A stretch of DNA of 64,000 nt from Rhizobium sp. AC27/96 (lineage in GTDB: Bacteria; Pseudomonadota; Alphaproteobacteria; Rhizobiales; Rhizobiaceae). Made by a program: the position numbers and the translations under genes. Under the pieces are notes generated by a model, which did not search any database, had not been told where the DNA came from, and saw only the letters and a list, made by a program, of their open reading frames with translations. The stretch is from contig NZ_LXKN01000015.1 in the NCBI RefSeq assembly GCF_001692325.1, positions 52,639 to 116,638 of the forward strand, read 5' to 3'. Numbering within the stretch: the first letter of the stretch is position 1; each line of letters begins with the position of its first letter. Below are positions 44,766-54,478 of this stretch, one piece after another.

Positions 44766-45551
44766 TCACGCCAGAAACAGGCGGAACAACTCGGCCTGGC
44801 TTGAGATATTGAGCTTTGCGTAAACCTGCCGGCGATGCACCTTGACCGTATTCGGGGAGAGGGAAAGAACCGCCGCAAGCGAGAGGGTGGAATGTCCTTT
44901 CAGGATCAGCGTGACGATCTCCAATTCGCGCTTGGTGAGGACAGGGTGCTCGATCTTCGAGGCAGGCGGCGCAGCCTTGCTGTCGACGGAGAGGCTGGGA
45001 GCGTGAAACCAATGCCGTTCTCCCAGCGCGCAAATGACCGGTGCGGCAGCTCTCAGCCGATTGAGATCCTCGCAGGAAAACAACGGCGCGATACCGGTTC
45101 TCGACAGGGAGAGCACGCCGACAAAGTCGCTTTCGAGCTTCAACACGAAACCGATCTCATCGACGATCTCGGTTGTGGCGTAATGCAGCCGGAAATACTC
45201 GGTCTGTGTGAAATCGTCGGGAGCAAGATCACGCATCACGATCATGCGTTCGCTGTTATCAATACGGATGGCATCGTAGAACGGGTCGAGCACGAACGCC
45301 CCGGCCAGATAGCGATCGACGATGACAGATCGTTTGGCGACGATCTTTTCGTTGTAGAGATCGAAGGCGTGTCCATCCGGAGAGTAGAGAAAGCCATTCA
45401 TCATCTGAAACGGCGACAGAAGTCGCAATGTGACGGCCAGGGCATCGGGAAACGCGAGCGAGCCGATAGAACTTGCTGCAGTTCCGAGACTGGCGTTCCA
45501 AACGCCGAAAGGCGGCGTCTGGGTGTTCGATGTCGCAGCCGAAGTCATCAA
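44766..45551 (-). CDS. LuxR family transcriptional regulator
   Basis: The 261-residue protein has a C-terminal LuxR helix-turn-helix (about residues 200-258; LTKRELEIVTLILKGHSTLSLAAVLSLSPNTVKVHRRQVYAKL) and an N-terminal domain without clear autoinducer-binding residues. It lies between the permease and amidase genes on the opposite strand and is divergent from the amidase gene, so it probably controls one or both. The signal is unknown. Confidence 0.88.
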   Translation of the reverse strand: MMTSAATSNTQTPPFGVWNASLGTAASSIGSLAFPDALAVTLRLLSPFQMMNGFLYSPDGHAFDLYNEKIVAKRSVIVDRYLAGAFVLDPFYDAIRIDNSERMIVMRDLAPDDFTQTEYFRLHYATTEIVDEIGFVLKLESDFVGVLSLSRTGIAPLFSCEDLNRLRAAAPVICALGERHWFHAPSLSVDSKAAPPASKIEHPVLTKRELEIVTLILKGHSTLSLAAVLSLSPNTVKVHRRQVYAKLNISSQAELFRLFLA

Positions 45552-45660
45552 AAAAGCGGACCTTTCCTTGCATTCTCTTTATCGGACATCGAAACCACAT
45601 CAGTAGCACGCACGCTTCACCCGTGAAATGCAATAGGCCGAAACAACGGAAACCGATCTC

Positions 45661-47076
45661 GTGAACAAGCCTCAGGGAAATCTTTCAACTGCTCATCCAC
45701 TCGACCTTCCGGCGACCGAAATCGCAAGCGGTATCCGCTCGGGGCAGTTCACCTCGGAAGCAGTCGTCATGGAGTCAATTCGCCGGGCAAAATCCGTCAA
45801 TGCGACGCTCAATGCATTCACGGTGATCCGCGAGGAGCAAGCACTTGCTTCGGCTCGCAAGGCGGACCGGATTACATCCGAAGGCAGGACGGTTGGCTCT
45901 CTTCACGGCGTACCCTTCGCCGCGAAGGACCTGACACCGACAAAAGGGGATTTGACCACATTGGGGTCCTGGACATCGGGCGATTGGATACCGGAGGAAA
46001 GCGCGCTTTGCATCCGCCGGCTCGAAGAGGCCGGTGCAATCCTGATCGGCAAGACGGCGACCCCGGAATTCGCCTATGCAAGCTTCACGCATAGTCCGCG
46101 ATGGGGTGCCACCCGCAATCCCTGGGACCTCGAAAGAACGCCCGGCGGTTCCTCCGGCGGTTCGGCGGCCGCCGTGGCAACAGGCGTCGTGCCATTTGCC
46201 GAGGGCACCGATATGGGTGGCTCCGTTCGCATTCCCGCCGCCTTCTGTGGCGTGGTCGGGTTGAAGCCAAGCCTTGGCCGTATTCCAATGACGATCCTGC
46301 CGAGCGTTTTCGACAATATCTCGCATTTTGGACCCTTGGCGCGAACGGTCGGTGATGCCGTTGCCTTCATGGAGGCTGCGAGCGGCCCCAGCGATGAAGA
46401 CATCATGTCACTGCCCCTGGGTTTCTCGGGGGAAACCGCGCGAAAGGGGAGTTTGAAAGGCAGGCGTTTCGCCTTCTCGATGGATCTTGGATATTACGAG
46501 ATCCAACCCGAAGTCGCGGCCGTGATGTGCGAGGCGATCAGGCGAATTCGCGAGCTGGGCGCTGTCGTCGATGAGGTGCCGATGCATTGGACCCGCGCCG
46601 TCAACGACCAATGGTTCGACCTGTGGTGCGTCTTCATGTCTTCATTCTTCGGCGAGCGCCTGATCCAATACAGGCACCAAATGGATCCCGTCGTCGTCTC
46701 GATAATCGAGCGTGGCCTTGCCGCCAATGCGACGGACTACAAGCGCGTGGAACTGCTGCGCACCTCCATGTGGCGGGACATGGCAAAGATTTTCGAGACC
46801 TACGACGCCTTGCTATGCCCCACCTGCGCGATCACCGCTCCATCAGTGCAGGAGAACGACGACGATTATGTCGCGACATTGCGGAACGGCAAATTCGCAG
46901 GCCTCGATATGACCTGTCCCTTCAACCTGCTGCCGCAGCTTCCGGCTCTGTCACTGCCGGCGGGACGTGGATCAAATGGCTTGCCGGTGGGGCTGCAGAT
47001 CATCGGCCGGCGTTTTGCCGACGAACATGTCTTGTCATTTGCCGCGGCAATGGAATCCTCGTTCTTGCTGGCATGA
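45661..47076 (+). CDS. Amidase (amidase signature family)
   Basis: The 471-residue enzyme has the Ser-cisSer-Lys triad of the amidase signature family: K89 (PFAAKDL), S164 (GGSSGGSAAAVATG) and nucleophile S188 (TDMGGSVRIPAA). Such enzymes hydrolyse a wide range of amides. It lacks the partners of GatCAB, so it is not the tRNA amidotransferase. Translation starts at GTG 45661. It is divergent from the LuxR regulator. Confidence 0.93.
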   Translation: MNKPQGNLSTAHPLDLPATEIASGIRSGQFTSEAVVMESIRRAKSVNATLNAFTVIREEQALASARKADRITSEGRTVGSLHGVPFAAKDLTPTKGDLTTLGSWTSGDWIPEESALCIRRLEEAGAILIGKTATPEFAYASFTHSPRWGATRNPWDLERTPGGSSGGSAAAVATGVVPFAEGTDMGGSVRIPAAFCGVVGLKPSLGRIPMTILPSVFDNISHFGPLARTVGDAVAFMEAASGPSDEDIMSLPLGFSGETARKGSLKGRRFAFSMDLGYYEIQPEVAAVMCEAIRRIRELGAVVDEVPMHWTRAVNDQWFDLWCVFMSSFFGERLIQYRHQMDPVVVSIIERGLAANATDYKRVELLRTSMWRDMAKIFETYDALLCPTCAITAPSVQENDDDYVATLRNGKFAGLDMTCPFNLLPQLPALSLPAGRGSNGLPVGLQIIGRRFADEHVLSFAAAMESSFLLA

Positions 47077-47120
47077 TCATCTCATGTAGGAGCGAAGTGT
47101 CGGGGATTTCAGGAGGTAGC

Positions 47121-48680
47121 TCAGGCTGTCTTGCGTGATAGCTCTTCTCGATCCCGAATATACGGCATTGTTTCAGGGAAAGGCATGGCCTTCCCGAAAA
47201 GATAGCCTTGTCCGATGTCACATCCCTCACGCAGGAAGTACATCAATTGCCCATGTTCTTCGATGCCTTCCACGGTGGTTTTCACATCCAGGCCGCGGCT
47301 CATGATCAGCAGCGCCTGTACGATCTTTTCATGCCGGTCATCATGGTCTCGTGCTGATCTGACAAAGCTCTTGTCGATCTTTATCTTATCGAACTGATAG
47401 CGCGCCAACTGCGCGAGGCTCGAATAGCCTGTACCGAAGTCATCCAGTGCGATCTGAATGCCTGCACTGTGAAGATCGTCAATGATCGATGCGGCAAGCT
47501 CCGGATCCCGGATCAAGGCATTTTCTGTGATCTCCACTTCAAGCCGGGATGATGGCAAGCCCGTATCCTCGAGGATCTTGAGAATCCGGGATGCGAGAAG
47601 ACGATCATCCATCTGAATGGCGGAAACATTGAAGGAAAGCGAGATGTGCTGGGGCCATGACTTGGCATCATTGCACGCGGCGTGGAGAAGCTGCTGAAAC
47701 AAGGGCGTCATCAAGCCGGTTTCTTCCGCAATGGGAATGAACAGCGCCGGCGAGATGCTTGTGCCATCATCCGCAATCCATCGGGCAAGCGCCTCGAAGC
47801 CGCAGACCTGTCCTGACCGCAGGTCGATCAAAGGCTGATAATATGGTTTGATGCGGCATTCCGTGACGGCCTGACGAAGTTCCCCTTCGAGCTTTGCCCG
47901 CGCGGTGACCTTGAGCTGCATATCCTCTGAAAATCGAAGGGCGATGTTGGTGCCTACACTTTTGGCCTCATAAAGCGCGATGTCTGAGCGATGGCAGACT
48001 TCCTGCAGCAAGTCCCCTTGCTGAGGCCAGCGAGCATAGCCGACGCTCGCTCCGACCTGGCATGATATCGCCCCCACCTGGATAGGGTGGCTAATGGCGT
48101 GGATGAGGAGTTTTGCGAATTTCTCGTCCTTCTCGCAGGTAAGCCCTCTGGTCACAACGATGAATTCATCACCGCCGAGACGGAAGACGCTCGATTCATC
48201 GGCGAGTGCAGACAGCCTTTTCGACACTTCCTGCAGAAGCTTGTCGCCTCCCTGGTGACCGACCAGATCGTTGACCTTCTTGAACCCATCCAGGTCGATG
48301 GAAAAAATCGTTGCGGTTGGTTCCTGATCGTCTTCCTCTGCATTCACCGCCTTCACGATCTCGAATTTCTCGAACGCATATCTGTTCGGCAGGCGCGTCA
48401 GATGATCGTGCGTGGCAATCCAGTGCGCCCGCTTTCCACGCTCTTCCTGCCGCAACATTTCCTTGCGAAGATCAAGAATTCGCAGGCACGAATAGATAAA
48501 GCTCGCTCCGCCCACAATCGTAAATGACAGGAACAGCACGTCAGTGGCGTTGTCGCCGAGTGCCCTGAGGCCGCTGAAGATGTTTCGATGCCAAAAGAAA
48601 CCTATGATCCAGAGCAATGACGAGCCGGAGACGAGAACGACAAGTTGCCTCCCAGCTTTGCTTTTCAAGAATTCCGGCAT
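47121..48680 (-). CDS. GGDEF-EAL cyclic-di-GMP signalling protein
   Basis: The 519-residue protein has two N-terminal membrane helices (about residues 10-32 and 42-62), a GGDEF domain with intact active-site LGGDEFIVV, and an EAL domain starting FEALARW with LDDFGTGYSSL retained. Both diguanylate cyclase and phosphodiesterase activities are possible. There is no sensor domain beyond the membrane anchor. Start 48680 has GGGGGAGAGC before it. Single gene. Confidence 0.94.
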   Translation of the reverse strand: MPEFLKSKAGRQLVVLVSGSSLLWIIGFFWHRNIFSGLRALGDNATDVLFLSFTIVGGASFIYSCLRILDLRKEMLRQEERGKRAHWIATHDHLTRLPNRYAFEKFEIVKAVNAEEDDQEPTATIFSIDLDGFKKVNDLVGHQGGDKLLQEVSKRLSALADESSVFRLGGDEFIVVTRGLTCEKDEKFAKLLIHAISHPIQVGAISCQVGASVGYARWPQQGDLLQEVCHRSDIALYEAKSVGTNIALRFSEDMQLKVTARAKLEGELRQAVTECRIKPYYQPLIDLRSGQVCGFEALARWIADDGTSISPALFIPIAEETGLMTPLFQQLLHAACNDAKSWPQHISLSFNVSAIQMDDRLLASRILKILEDTGLPSSRLEVEITENALIRDPELAASIIDDLHSAGIQIALDDFGTGYSSLAQLARYQFDKIKIDKSFVRSARDHDDRHEKIVQALLIMSRGLDVKTTVEGIEEHGQLMYFLREGCDIGQGYLFGKAMPFPETMPYIRDREELSRKTA

Positions 48681-49000
48681 GCTCTCCCCCAAGCATATCT
48701 CCCTTGACGATATCTTTATGTGCCGATCTATGCGGCCTTTGTTCCCATAACGGATCGATCTATTTCAGAGAGGATTGATGTCTTAACAGTTGCCCGCGAT
48801 TGAAGTTGCAAAACAAGGGGCCTGTTGCGCTAACGTAAAGCGGGGGCTTCCTAAGTTCAGCCATACTCTTTTCACCTTGACGTATGTCTGATTAAATTTT
48901 TGCAAATCATCCCGAATTACTTGCTTGGGGTGAATAACAGGTGCGTTTGATTTGTTGCTCTATGGGGCAATGATAAATGCGAACTGGAAAGCAGGGGGCG
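48681..49000. other. Intergenic region between GGDEF-EAL and LysR genes
   Basis: These 320 bp include the promoter of the GGDEF-EAL gene and are AT-rich at 48870-48970. Both flanking genes run on the reverse strand. No further gene, clear terminator or operator was recognised. Confidence 0.4.
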
Positions 49001-49900
49001 CTACACGTTCAGCCGGTCGCTTAAGAAGTCGATGAACGCTCTGAGTTGCTTCGGCATCTGTTTTGCGCTGGCATGATACAGGTAGAACCCGCCGAACGAA
49101 GGCGTCCAATCGGGAAGAAGCTGCATCAGTCGGCCAGCCTTAATCTGCTCTCTTGCCTCGAGGTCCAGCAGGTAGGCGAAGCCCAGCCCTCGCTCTGCTG
49201 CCTTCAGCATCATCGCAGTGTCATTGGCGATCAGCGGGCCGTCAACATCAATCTCGAGAACGTCGCTGCCCTTCTCGAACTCCCAGCGATAGATGTTCAT
49301 CGCACCGGGCCAGCGGAAGCGGATGCAAGGGAACCGGTGCAGGTCCTGAGGACTTTCTGGTCTTCCCATCCGCTCGATAAGCTCAGGGCTTGCGACTACC
49401 ATGGAAGCCCTTCGTCCGCCCATCCGCACCGCCACCATGTCCTTTTCAAGGGTTTCGCCAAGGCGAATACCTGCGTCGAACCGCCCGGCAACAATGTCCG
49501 AGAAGGTGTCCTGGATGGTGATGTCGAGTGTCACTGCCGGATAGGCCTGGTGAAACGCCTCCAGATGAGGCCCCAGCAGATACATGGCGGCGACGCGTGA
49601 GAGATTGAGCCGCAGTGAGCCGGCCACCTCGGCGTTTTCGGCCATCAGTTCGGCGACCGCCTGGTCAAAGCCGGCAAAGAGCGGCACGATTTTGTCGAGT
49701 AGTGTTTGTCCCTGCTCGGTCAGGCCAACACTCCGGGTCGTGCGATTGAACAGCCGCACACCCAGCCGGGCCTCGAACTCACGAATCCGCTGGCTCAAGG
49801 CGGATGGCGAAATAGCCAATGTTCTTGCCGCAGCCGAGAAATTGCCGCGCTCTGCGATGGCGACGAACGCCTTGAGATCGGCAAACTCGCTGCCTCGCAT
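49001..49900 (-). CDS. LysR family transcriptional regulator
   Basis: The 299-residue protein has the LysR winged helix (residues 5-65; FVAIAERGNFSAAARTLAISPSALSQRIREFE) and a LysR substrate-binding domain. It belongs to the large group that regulates divergent oxidoreductase genes. Here it is divergent from a short-chain dehydrogenase gene with a 110-bp spacer, and probably controls it. Confidence 0.93.
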   Translation of the reverse strand: MRGSEFADLKAFVAIAERGNFSAAARTLAISPSALSQRIREFEARLGVRLFNRTTRSVGLTEQGQTLLDKIVPLFAGFDQAVAELMAENAEVAGSLRLNLSRVAAMYLLGPHLEAFHQAYPAVTLDITIQDTFSDIVAGRFDAGIRLGETLEKDMVAVRMGGRRASMVVASPELIERMGRPESPQDLHRFPCIRFRWPGAMNIYRWEFEKGSDVLEIDVDGPLIANDTAMMLKAAERGLGFAYLLDLEAREQIKAGRLMQLLPDWTPSFGGFYLYHASAKQMPKQLRAFIDFLSDRLNV

Positions 49901-50010
49901 TATGTATTATTCCCTTTAAAGCTATGTCATATAATAGACTATTCTCTTCTCAAATCCAGTGAGCGATCTTCCTCCTCAGTTGATGTCATGGACAGTAGAG
50001 GGGGAGCGGA

Positions 50011-50613
50011 ATGCAAATTCTTGTCGTCGGAGGGGCGGGGACCATTGGGCGTCCGCTCTGCGCGGAGCTGGCGGTGCGGCATCGGGTGATGACCGCCGGC
50101 CGTTCCGGTGGGGACGTAGCGGTCGATATCACGTCGGCTGACAGCATTGAGCAGATGTATCGGCGCGTGGGGCGCATAGACGCCTGCATCTGCGTTGCCG
50201 CATCGGGCGCATTGGACCGTTTCGCCGAGCTGACCGAAGCCACTCTGCTTGAGAACATGCGCGGGAAGCTCTTCGGCCAGATTAATCTGGTGCTGATCGG
50301 CCAGCGCTACCTCGCGGACAATGGCTCGTTTACGTTGACCAGCGGCATATTCGCCGATGAGGCGTGGCCCGGCGTCACCGGCGGCGCGGTTATCAGTGGC
50401 GGCCTGCATAGTTTCGTCCTGTCAGCGGCAATCGAGTTGCCGCGCGGCCTGCGCATCAATGCCGTCAGTCCGACGATGGTCGCCGACTCGATCGAAAATT
50501 TCGGTCATCTGTTTCCGGGAATGAAATCGGTGTCGATGGATAGGCTGATCCGGGCCTATGTCGATTGCGTGGAGGGCAGCGGCACGGGTGGAATCGTCAA
50601 GGCATATGGATGA
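50011..50613 (+). CDS. Short-chain dehydrogenase/reductase lacking the YxxxK motif
   Basis: The 200-residue protein has the Rossmann motif VVGGAGTIG and the late SDR segment RINAVSPTMV, but the usual catalytic Tyr-x3-Lys is replaced by GAVISGGLHSF, so it is atypical. It belongs to a short group of about 200 residues common in proteobacteria with unknown substrates. A GGGGGAGCGGA ribosome site precedes the ATG. It is divergent from the LysR gene. Confidence 0.88.
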   Translation: MQILVVGGAGTIGRPLCAELAVRHRVMTAGRSGGDVAVDITSADSIEQMYRRVGRIDACICVAASGALDRFAELTEATLLENMRGKLFGQINLVLIGQRYLADNGSFTLTSGIFADEAWPGVTGGAVISGGLHSFVLSAAIELPRGLRINAVSPTMVADSIENFGHLFPGMKSVSMDRLIRAYVDCVEGSGTGGIVKAYG

Positions 50614-50658
50614 TGCGCGGGCAGCTGTGCCGACATGATCTCTGCCCAGTGTGATAGT

Positions 50659-52848
50659 TCAAGCCTGTCTATCGGGAAGCGACCCCGGTCGCTTTGCTTC
50701 CCGTTCGATGCCGCTCCGATGCAGACTGCCGCTGAGATGAGCGACGCCGAGTGTAGCAAAGGGAATGACCAAATCGGCATTCGCGATGGTGGCTGGCCGA
50801 TGCGCAACGATCACGCGGGTCATCTGCAGGTCGCGCAAGGCTGCCACGATGGCCGCCTCGGTGGTCTCGTCGAGATGGCTCGTCGCTTCATCCAGAAACA
50901 GGATCCGTGGCCGACGATAGAGCGCCCGAGCCAGGACGACGCGTTGCATCTGGCCGCCCGACAGGCTGCTGCCCATATCGCCGACAAGGCTCTCGAGGCC
51001 CATGGGCATTCGCTGGATATCCTGCAGGATCGCAGCGCGTGACGCGCACTCATCGATCCAGCCTCGATCGGGATTTGGGTCGAAGCCGCAGATATTATCG
51101 GCGATCGAGCCTGCGAACAGGCCGTCATGCTGGAGTACACCCGCGATCTGATGCCGGTATGCGGTGCCGCCGATCGCGCGGATATCGATGCCGTCGATAG
51201 ACACGCGCCCCTCCGTGGGCGCCAGCAAACCCATCAGGACTTTCAGCAGGGTTGTCTTGCCGCAACCGGAGGGGCCGGTGATCGCCACGCTCTGGCCCGA
51301 TGGTATATCCAGATCGGCTCCACGCAGGATCCACGGCTCGTTTTCGCCATAACGAGTGGACAGATCCTCGGCCCGAAGCGCTGCACCCGAAAGGTCCGGC
51401 CTGTCGTGGATCGCAGGTGCGGCAAAACCGCTGCCTTCTTCCTCCTGCTCCGCCAGCACGATATCGGCCAGCCGATCGGTCTGGACATTGAGCATCCGAA
51501 GCTGGAACCATGACGCGATCAGGCTTCCGACGCGGGTGGCGAACTGATCCTTGTAGGACAGGAATGCCACCAGCATGCCGACAGTCATCTTGTTGGTCAT
51601 GACCATTTGCGCGGCCAGGATGATCATGACCAGCCGATCAGCGCCGAAGAGCAGTTCATTGGCCCGGCCGAAGATCAGATCCAGGCGCTGCAGGCGCAGC
51701 TTGGCATTGATGCTGTCCATCAGATAATTCAGCCAGGCAGAGCGGCGGCGATCGCGCAGGCCAAGCAGCTTGACGCTGGCTATTCCACGCACGGTCTCGA
51801 TGAAATGCGTCTGCTGCCTGGCATCGTAGACGATCGCCTGCTCCGTGCTTTGACGATACGGCTGGTAGCGAAGCAGCCGCAGGCAAGCGTTCAGGGCAGT
51901 GGCGATCATCGCCACCCAGCCGAGCCATCCGCCATAGATGAACATCATCGCCACCATGCCGATGGACATGAGCCCATCCAGCACCGCCTGAACCAGATCG
52001 GTGGTCAGCGCCTTCTGGATCGTGGCCAGCGAGCCGAAGCGCGAGATGATATCGCCGATATGCCGTTTCTCGAAGAAATCCAGCGGCAAGCGGGTCAGAT
52101 GATCGAACAACCCGGTATTCCATTGCAGATTGATCGTGGTGCTCACGAGCATGATCGCCCAGGTGCGCGCCGCACTGATGACCAATTGCAGGACGAGGAA
52201 CACGGCAAGCCCGACCCCCACGGTCAGCAGCAGGTCGTAGTCGGCCGACACGATGACTTCATCGATGATGATTTGCGAGCCGATGGGCATCAAGAGAGCG
52301 ATAAGCTCTATTCCCAGCGAGAGGAGGAGGATGCTGACGAGAGACGAACCGGCGCCCGTGATATTGCGGAACAGGTGCCGCAGCTTCAGATCGTGCCGTT
52401 CATCCGCACGAACGAAGCGCTCGTTCGGCAAGGCTTCGAGCGCCACGCCGGTAAACTCGCGCGAAGCCTCCTCCATCGAAATGACCCGGCGCCCGACCGC
52501 CGGGTCATGGATCGTGATCTTGCCATGTCCCACACTTTGCAGCACCACGAAATGATTGAGGCCCCAATGGAGGATGGAGGGCCGGCGCAGCTTGCGAAGA
52601 TCTGCCAGCTCCAGCCGCAAAGGTCGCGTCGAGAGCCCCATTGCGTCTGCCAGCTTGATCAGATCGCGCAGCGTTGCCCCCTTCAAGGACACGGCATTGC
52701 GCCGCCGCATGGTTCCGAGATCAATCGCATGGCCATGGAAGCCCAGGATCATGGCCAGGCAGACCATGCCGCAGTCGGCCGCCTCGGCCTGCAGGATAAC
52801 GGGCAAGCGGCGGCTGAAGCCGAATTGCAGCACACGGTCGAGCTTCAT
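50659..52848 (-). CDS. Peptidase C39-containing ABC exporter (CvaB/microcin-type)
   Basis: The 729-residue protein joins an N-terminal C39 peptidase (Q20, C26, H99, D115 in LQAEAADCGMVC, NHFVVL and HDPAVG) to six membrane helices (about 160-450) and a C-terminal ATPase with Walker A TGPSGCGKTTLL, signature LSGGQMQRVVLARAL and Walker B ILFLDEATSHLDE. C39 exporters cut double-glycine leaders while exporting the peptide. Start overlaps the stop of the HlyD-like gene. Cognate peptide is encoded upstream (54479-54748). Confidence 0.95.
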   Translation of the reverse strand: MKLDRVLQFGFSRRLPVILQAEAADCGMVCLAMILGFHGHAIDLGTMRRRNAVSLKGATLRDLIKLADAMGLSTRPLRLELADLRKLRRPSILHWGLNHFVVLQSVGHGKITIHDPAVGRRVISMEEASREFTGVALEALPNERFVRADERHDLKLRHLFRNITGAGSSLVSILLLSLGIELIALLMPIGSQIIIDEVIVSADYDLLLTVGVGLAVFLVLQLVISAARTWAIMLVSTTINLQWNTGLFDHLTRLPLDFFEKRHIGDIISRFGSLATIQKALTTDLVQAVLDGLMSIGMVAMMFIYGGWLGWVAMIATALNACLRLLRYQPYRQSTEQAIVYDARQQTHFIETVRGIASVKLLGLRDRRRSAWLNYLMDSINAKLRLQRLDLIFGRANELLFGADRLVMIILAAQMVMTNKMTVGMLVAFLSYKDQFATRVGSLIASWFQLRMLNVQTDRLADIVLAEQEEEGSGFAAPAIHDRPDLSGAALRAEDLSTRYGENEPWILRGADLDIPSGQSVAITGPSGCGKTTLLKVLMGLLAPTEGRVSIDGIDIRAIGGTAYRHQIAGVLQHDGLFAGSIADNICGFDPNPDRGWIDECASRAAILQDIQRMPMGLESLVGDMGSSLSGGQMQRVVLARALYRRPRILFLDEATSHLDETTEAAIVAALRDLQMTRVIVAHRPATIANADLVIPFATLGVAHLSGSLHRSGIEREAKRPGSLPDRQA

Positions 52849-54167
52849 GGTGCCGCCTGTCTGGGCACGCCGGTGACCACGCCGATGCTGCTGCGAGCGC
52901 GATAGAGTGGATCGAGCGCCCATTCGTAAATGCGGCGGCTATCAAGCGCGATATCCGCTCCCACTTCCATGCCGACCTCCAGCGGTTTTTGAGCCCCGTC
53001 GACGATGACATATGGCAGGTCGGGTTCGACCACGACGCGATACTGGCCGCCCTGGGTGGAAGAGCTGCTGGGCGAGGATGCCTGTCCTCCGGCTGCGAAG
53101 GACGATCCGGTTTCAGCTACGGAAATGGCCTGAACGGGGGCTCGTGTGATTTCCTTGACGCGGCCTTCGTAAAGGCCGAAGCGCTGGAAGGGAAAGGCCG
53201 CAAAGCGCAGGAGCACCGGGGCTCCCTCCTTGATGAAACCGATCGAGGAACTGTCGACATAGAGATCCGCCTGCAGCGCCTGGCCACTGGGCAGCAGCGT
53301 GACCAGCACGGCGCCGGCTCCGACCGGCTGACCCACATGCGCCCGCACGGCTGTCAGCACGCCGTCGGCAGGCGCCAGAACCTGGATCGCCCGCTTGGCC
53401 TGGACCTCGGCGATTTGCTGATCGAGCTGCGAGATCGCGCGGTCGAGCCCGCTTACATCCTTTGCCAGATTGTCGTCGAATAAGGACAGCTGCGCGGTGA
53501 CGTCGGCGATTTTGCCCTCCAGCATCAGATATGTCTGCTCGAACTGGGCATGCTGGCCAAGGGCTTCGGCGTAGATGAATGCCTGGGACTGGAAGGAGGC
53601 GTCGGTAACGATGCGGCGGTTGGCTGCATCGTTCAATCGATCCATGGATGCCTTCATCAGCGGCAGGGATTGCTCATCGGCGGCCAATTGTGCCGCGAGA
53701 TTTTTGTGCTGCAGGTCGAGATTGGCAAGCTGGTCCTTCAATCCCTGCTTCTGCACCGCCGCCATCGATTTTCGCAGCGACAGTTCTCGCTGCAATGCCA
53801 CCTTCTGGTCCGTCAGTGCGGCGATGACACGTTCCTGGGTCGGACCAGCGGTCGAGGTTGCCTCGAGATTGATCGCATAGAGGAACTGGCCCGCGCGAAC
53901 CTTCTGCCCTTCCGTCGCGGCCATGCCGTCGATCACACCCGCTGCCGGACTTGCGATCGTAATCAAGCCGGCACGAGGCATCACCACGCCGCTGGCATAG
54001 ACGCGGCGGGTATAGCTGCCCATGATCGAAAATGTCAGGCAGGCTGCCAGCAGCACAAGACTGGTGATCGCAACCAGGCGAACGGACAGCGGATAAACAA
54101 CCTGTACCTGACCGAGCCAGGCATCCTGTTTGGCTTCCAGCACTTCGCGACGAAACAATGTGGACAT
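52845..54167 (-). CDS. HlyD-family periplasmic adaptor (CvaA-like)
   Basis: The 440-residue protein has one N-terminal membrane helix (about residues 27-50), a lipoyl-like beta strand (SPAAGVIDGMAATEGQKVRAGQFL), a long coiled-coil hairpin (about 110-270) and a C-terminal beta domain. It bridges the ABC exporter to an outer-membrane TolC-type channel, which must be encoded elsewhere. Start at ATG 54167 places the helix correctly; the longer frame to 54275 is mostly arginine-rich and unlikely. Confidence 0.93.
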   Translation of the reverse strand: MSTLFRREVLEAKQDAWLGQVQVVYPLSVRLVAITSLVLLAACLTFSIMGSYTRRVYASGVVMPRAGLITIASPAAGVIDGMAATEGQKVRAGQFLYAINLEATSTAGPTQERVIAALTDQKVALQRELSLRKSMAAVQKQGLKDQLANLDLQHKNLAAQLAADEQSLPLMKASMDRLNDAANRRIVTDASFQSQAFIYAEALGQHAQFEQTYLMLEGKIADVTAQLSLFDDNLAKDVSGLDRAISQLDQQIAEVQAKRAIQVLAPADGVLTAVRAHVGQPVGAGAVLVTLLPSGQALQADLYVDSSSIGFIKEGAPVLLRFAAFPFQRFGLYEGRVKEITRAPVQAISVAETGSSFAAGGQASSPSSSSTQGGQYRVVVEPDLPYVIVDGAQKPLEVGMEVGADIALDSRRIYEWALDPLYRARSSIGVVTGVPRQAAP

Positions 54168-54201
54168 GGGGCTGGTCCTGCTAGGTCGTCTGTTAAAGCA
54201 C

Positions 54202-54354
54202 TCACGTCGTCGGCGATGTCCTCGATCCCGGCTGGTGCCCGCTACCTTGGGCTTGATCCGCGGGAGGGGCATCACCCTGATCTGTCGGTATCAGAATTGG
54301 CATGTCGGCCTGCCTGTCAGAAGGCAAGGTTCCCGGATGATATGGTGTTTGCAT
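54202..54354 (-). CDS. Possible 50-codon gene between peptide and adaptor genes
   Basis: A frame of 50 codons (MQTPYHPGTLPSDRQADMPI...) begins 4 bases after a GGAG ribosome site and ends 35 bases before the HlyD start. The product is hydrophilic, Pro- and Gln-rich, with no membrane helix, so it does not look like a typical immunity protein. It lies just beyond the hairpin that follows the peptide gene. An accessory or immunity role would fit the position, but it may be spurious. Confidence 0.35.
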   Translation of the reverse strand: MQTPYHPGTLPSDRQADMPILIPTDQGDAPPADQAQGSGHQPGSRTSPTT

Positions 54355-54362
54355 AGACTCCA

Positions 54363-54397
54363 GCGCCCCTGCACTGATCGGATCAATGCAAGGGCGC
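54363..54397 (-). terminator. Hairpin between the peptide gene and the export genes
   Basis: GCGCCCCTGCA (54363-54373) and TGCAAGGGCGC (54387-54397) pair over 11 bp with one mismatch and a 13-base loop. On the reverse strand it follows the peptide stop by 81 bases. No U-tract follows, so it more likely attenuates readthrough and stabilises the peptide mRNA than terminates completely, as is common in bacteriocin operons. Confidence 0.6.
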
Positions 54398-54478
54398 CAT
54401 CTTCCCTGTCATGGGCCGCGTGGGTCCATGGTTATTCCTTGTTTTTGCCAGGCCGAGCAATCGACCAGGTCTTTCTCA

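Noticed and set aside
45661..47076. Amidase as GatA of the tRNA amidotransferase
   Set aside because: No gatB or gatC nearby, and the setting is a permease/LuxR locus, so a catabolic amidase is more likely.
51607..52905. Forward open frame (432 codons) opposite the C39 exporter gene
   Set aside because: Composition is His/Asp/Gln-rich with no domain, and the opposite strand encodes an exporter with intact motifs.
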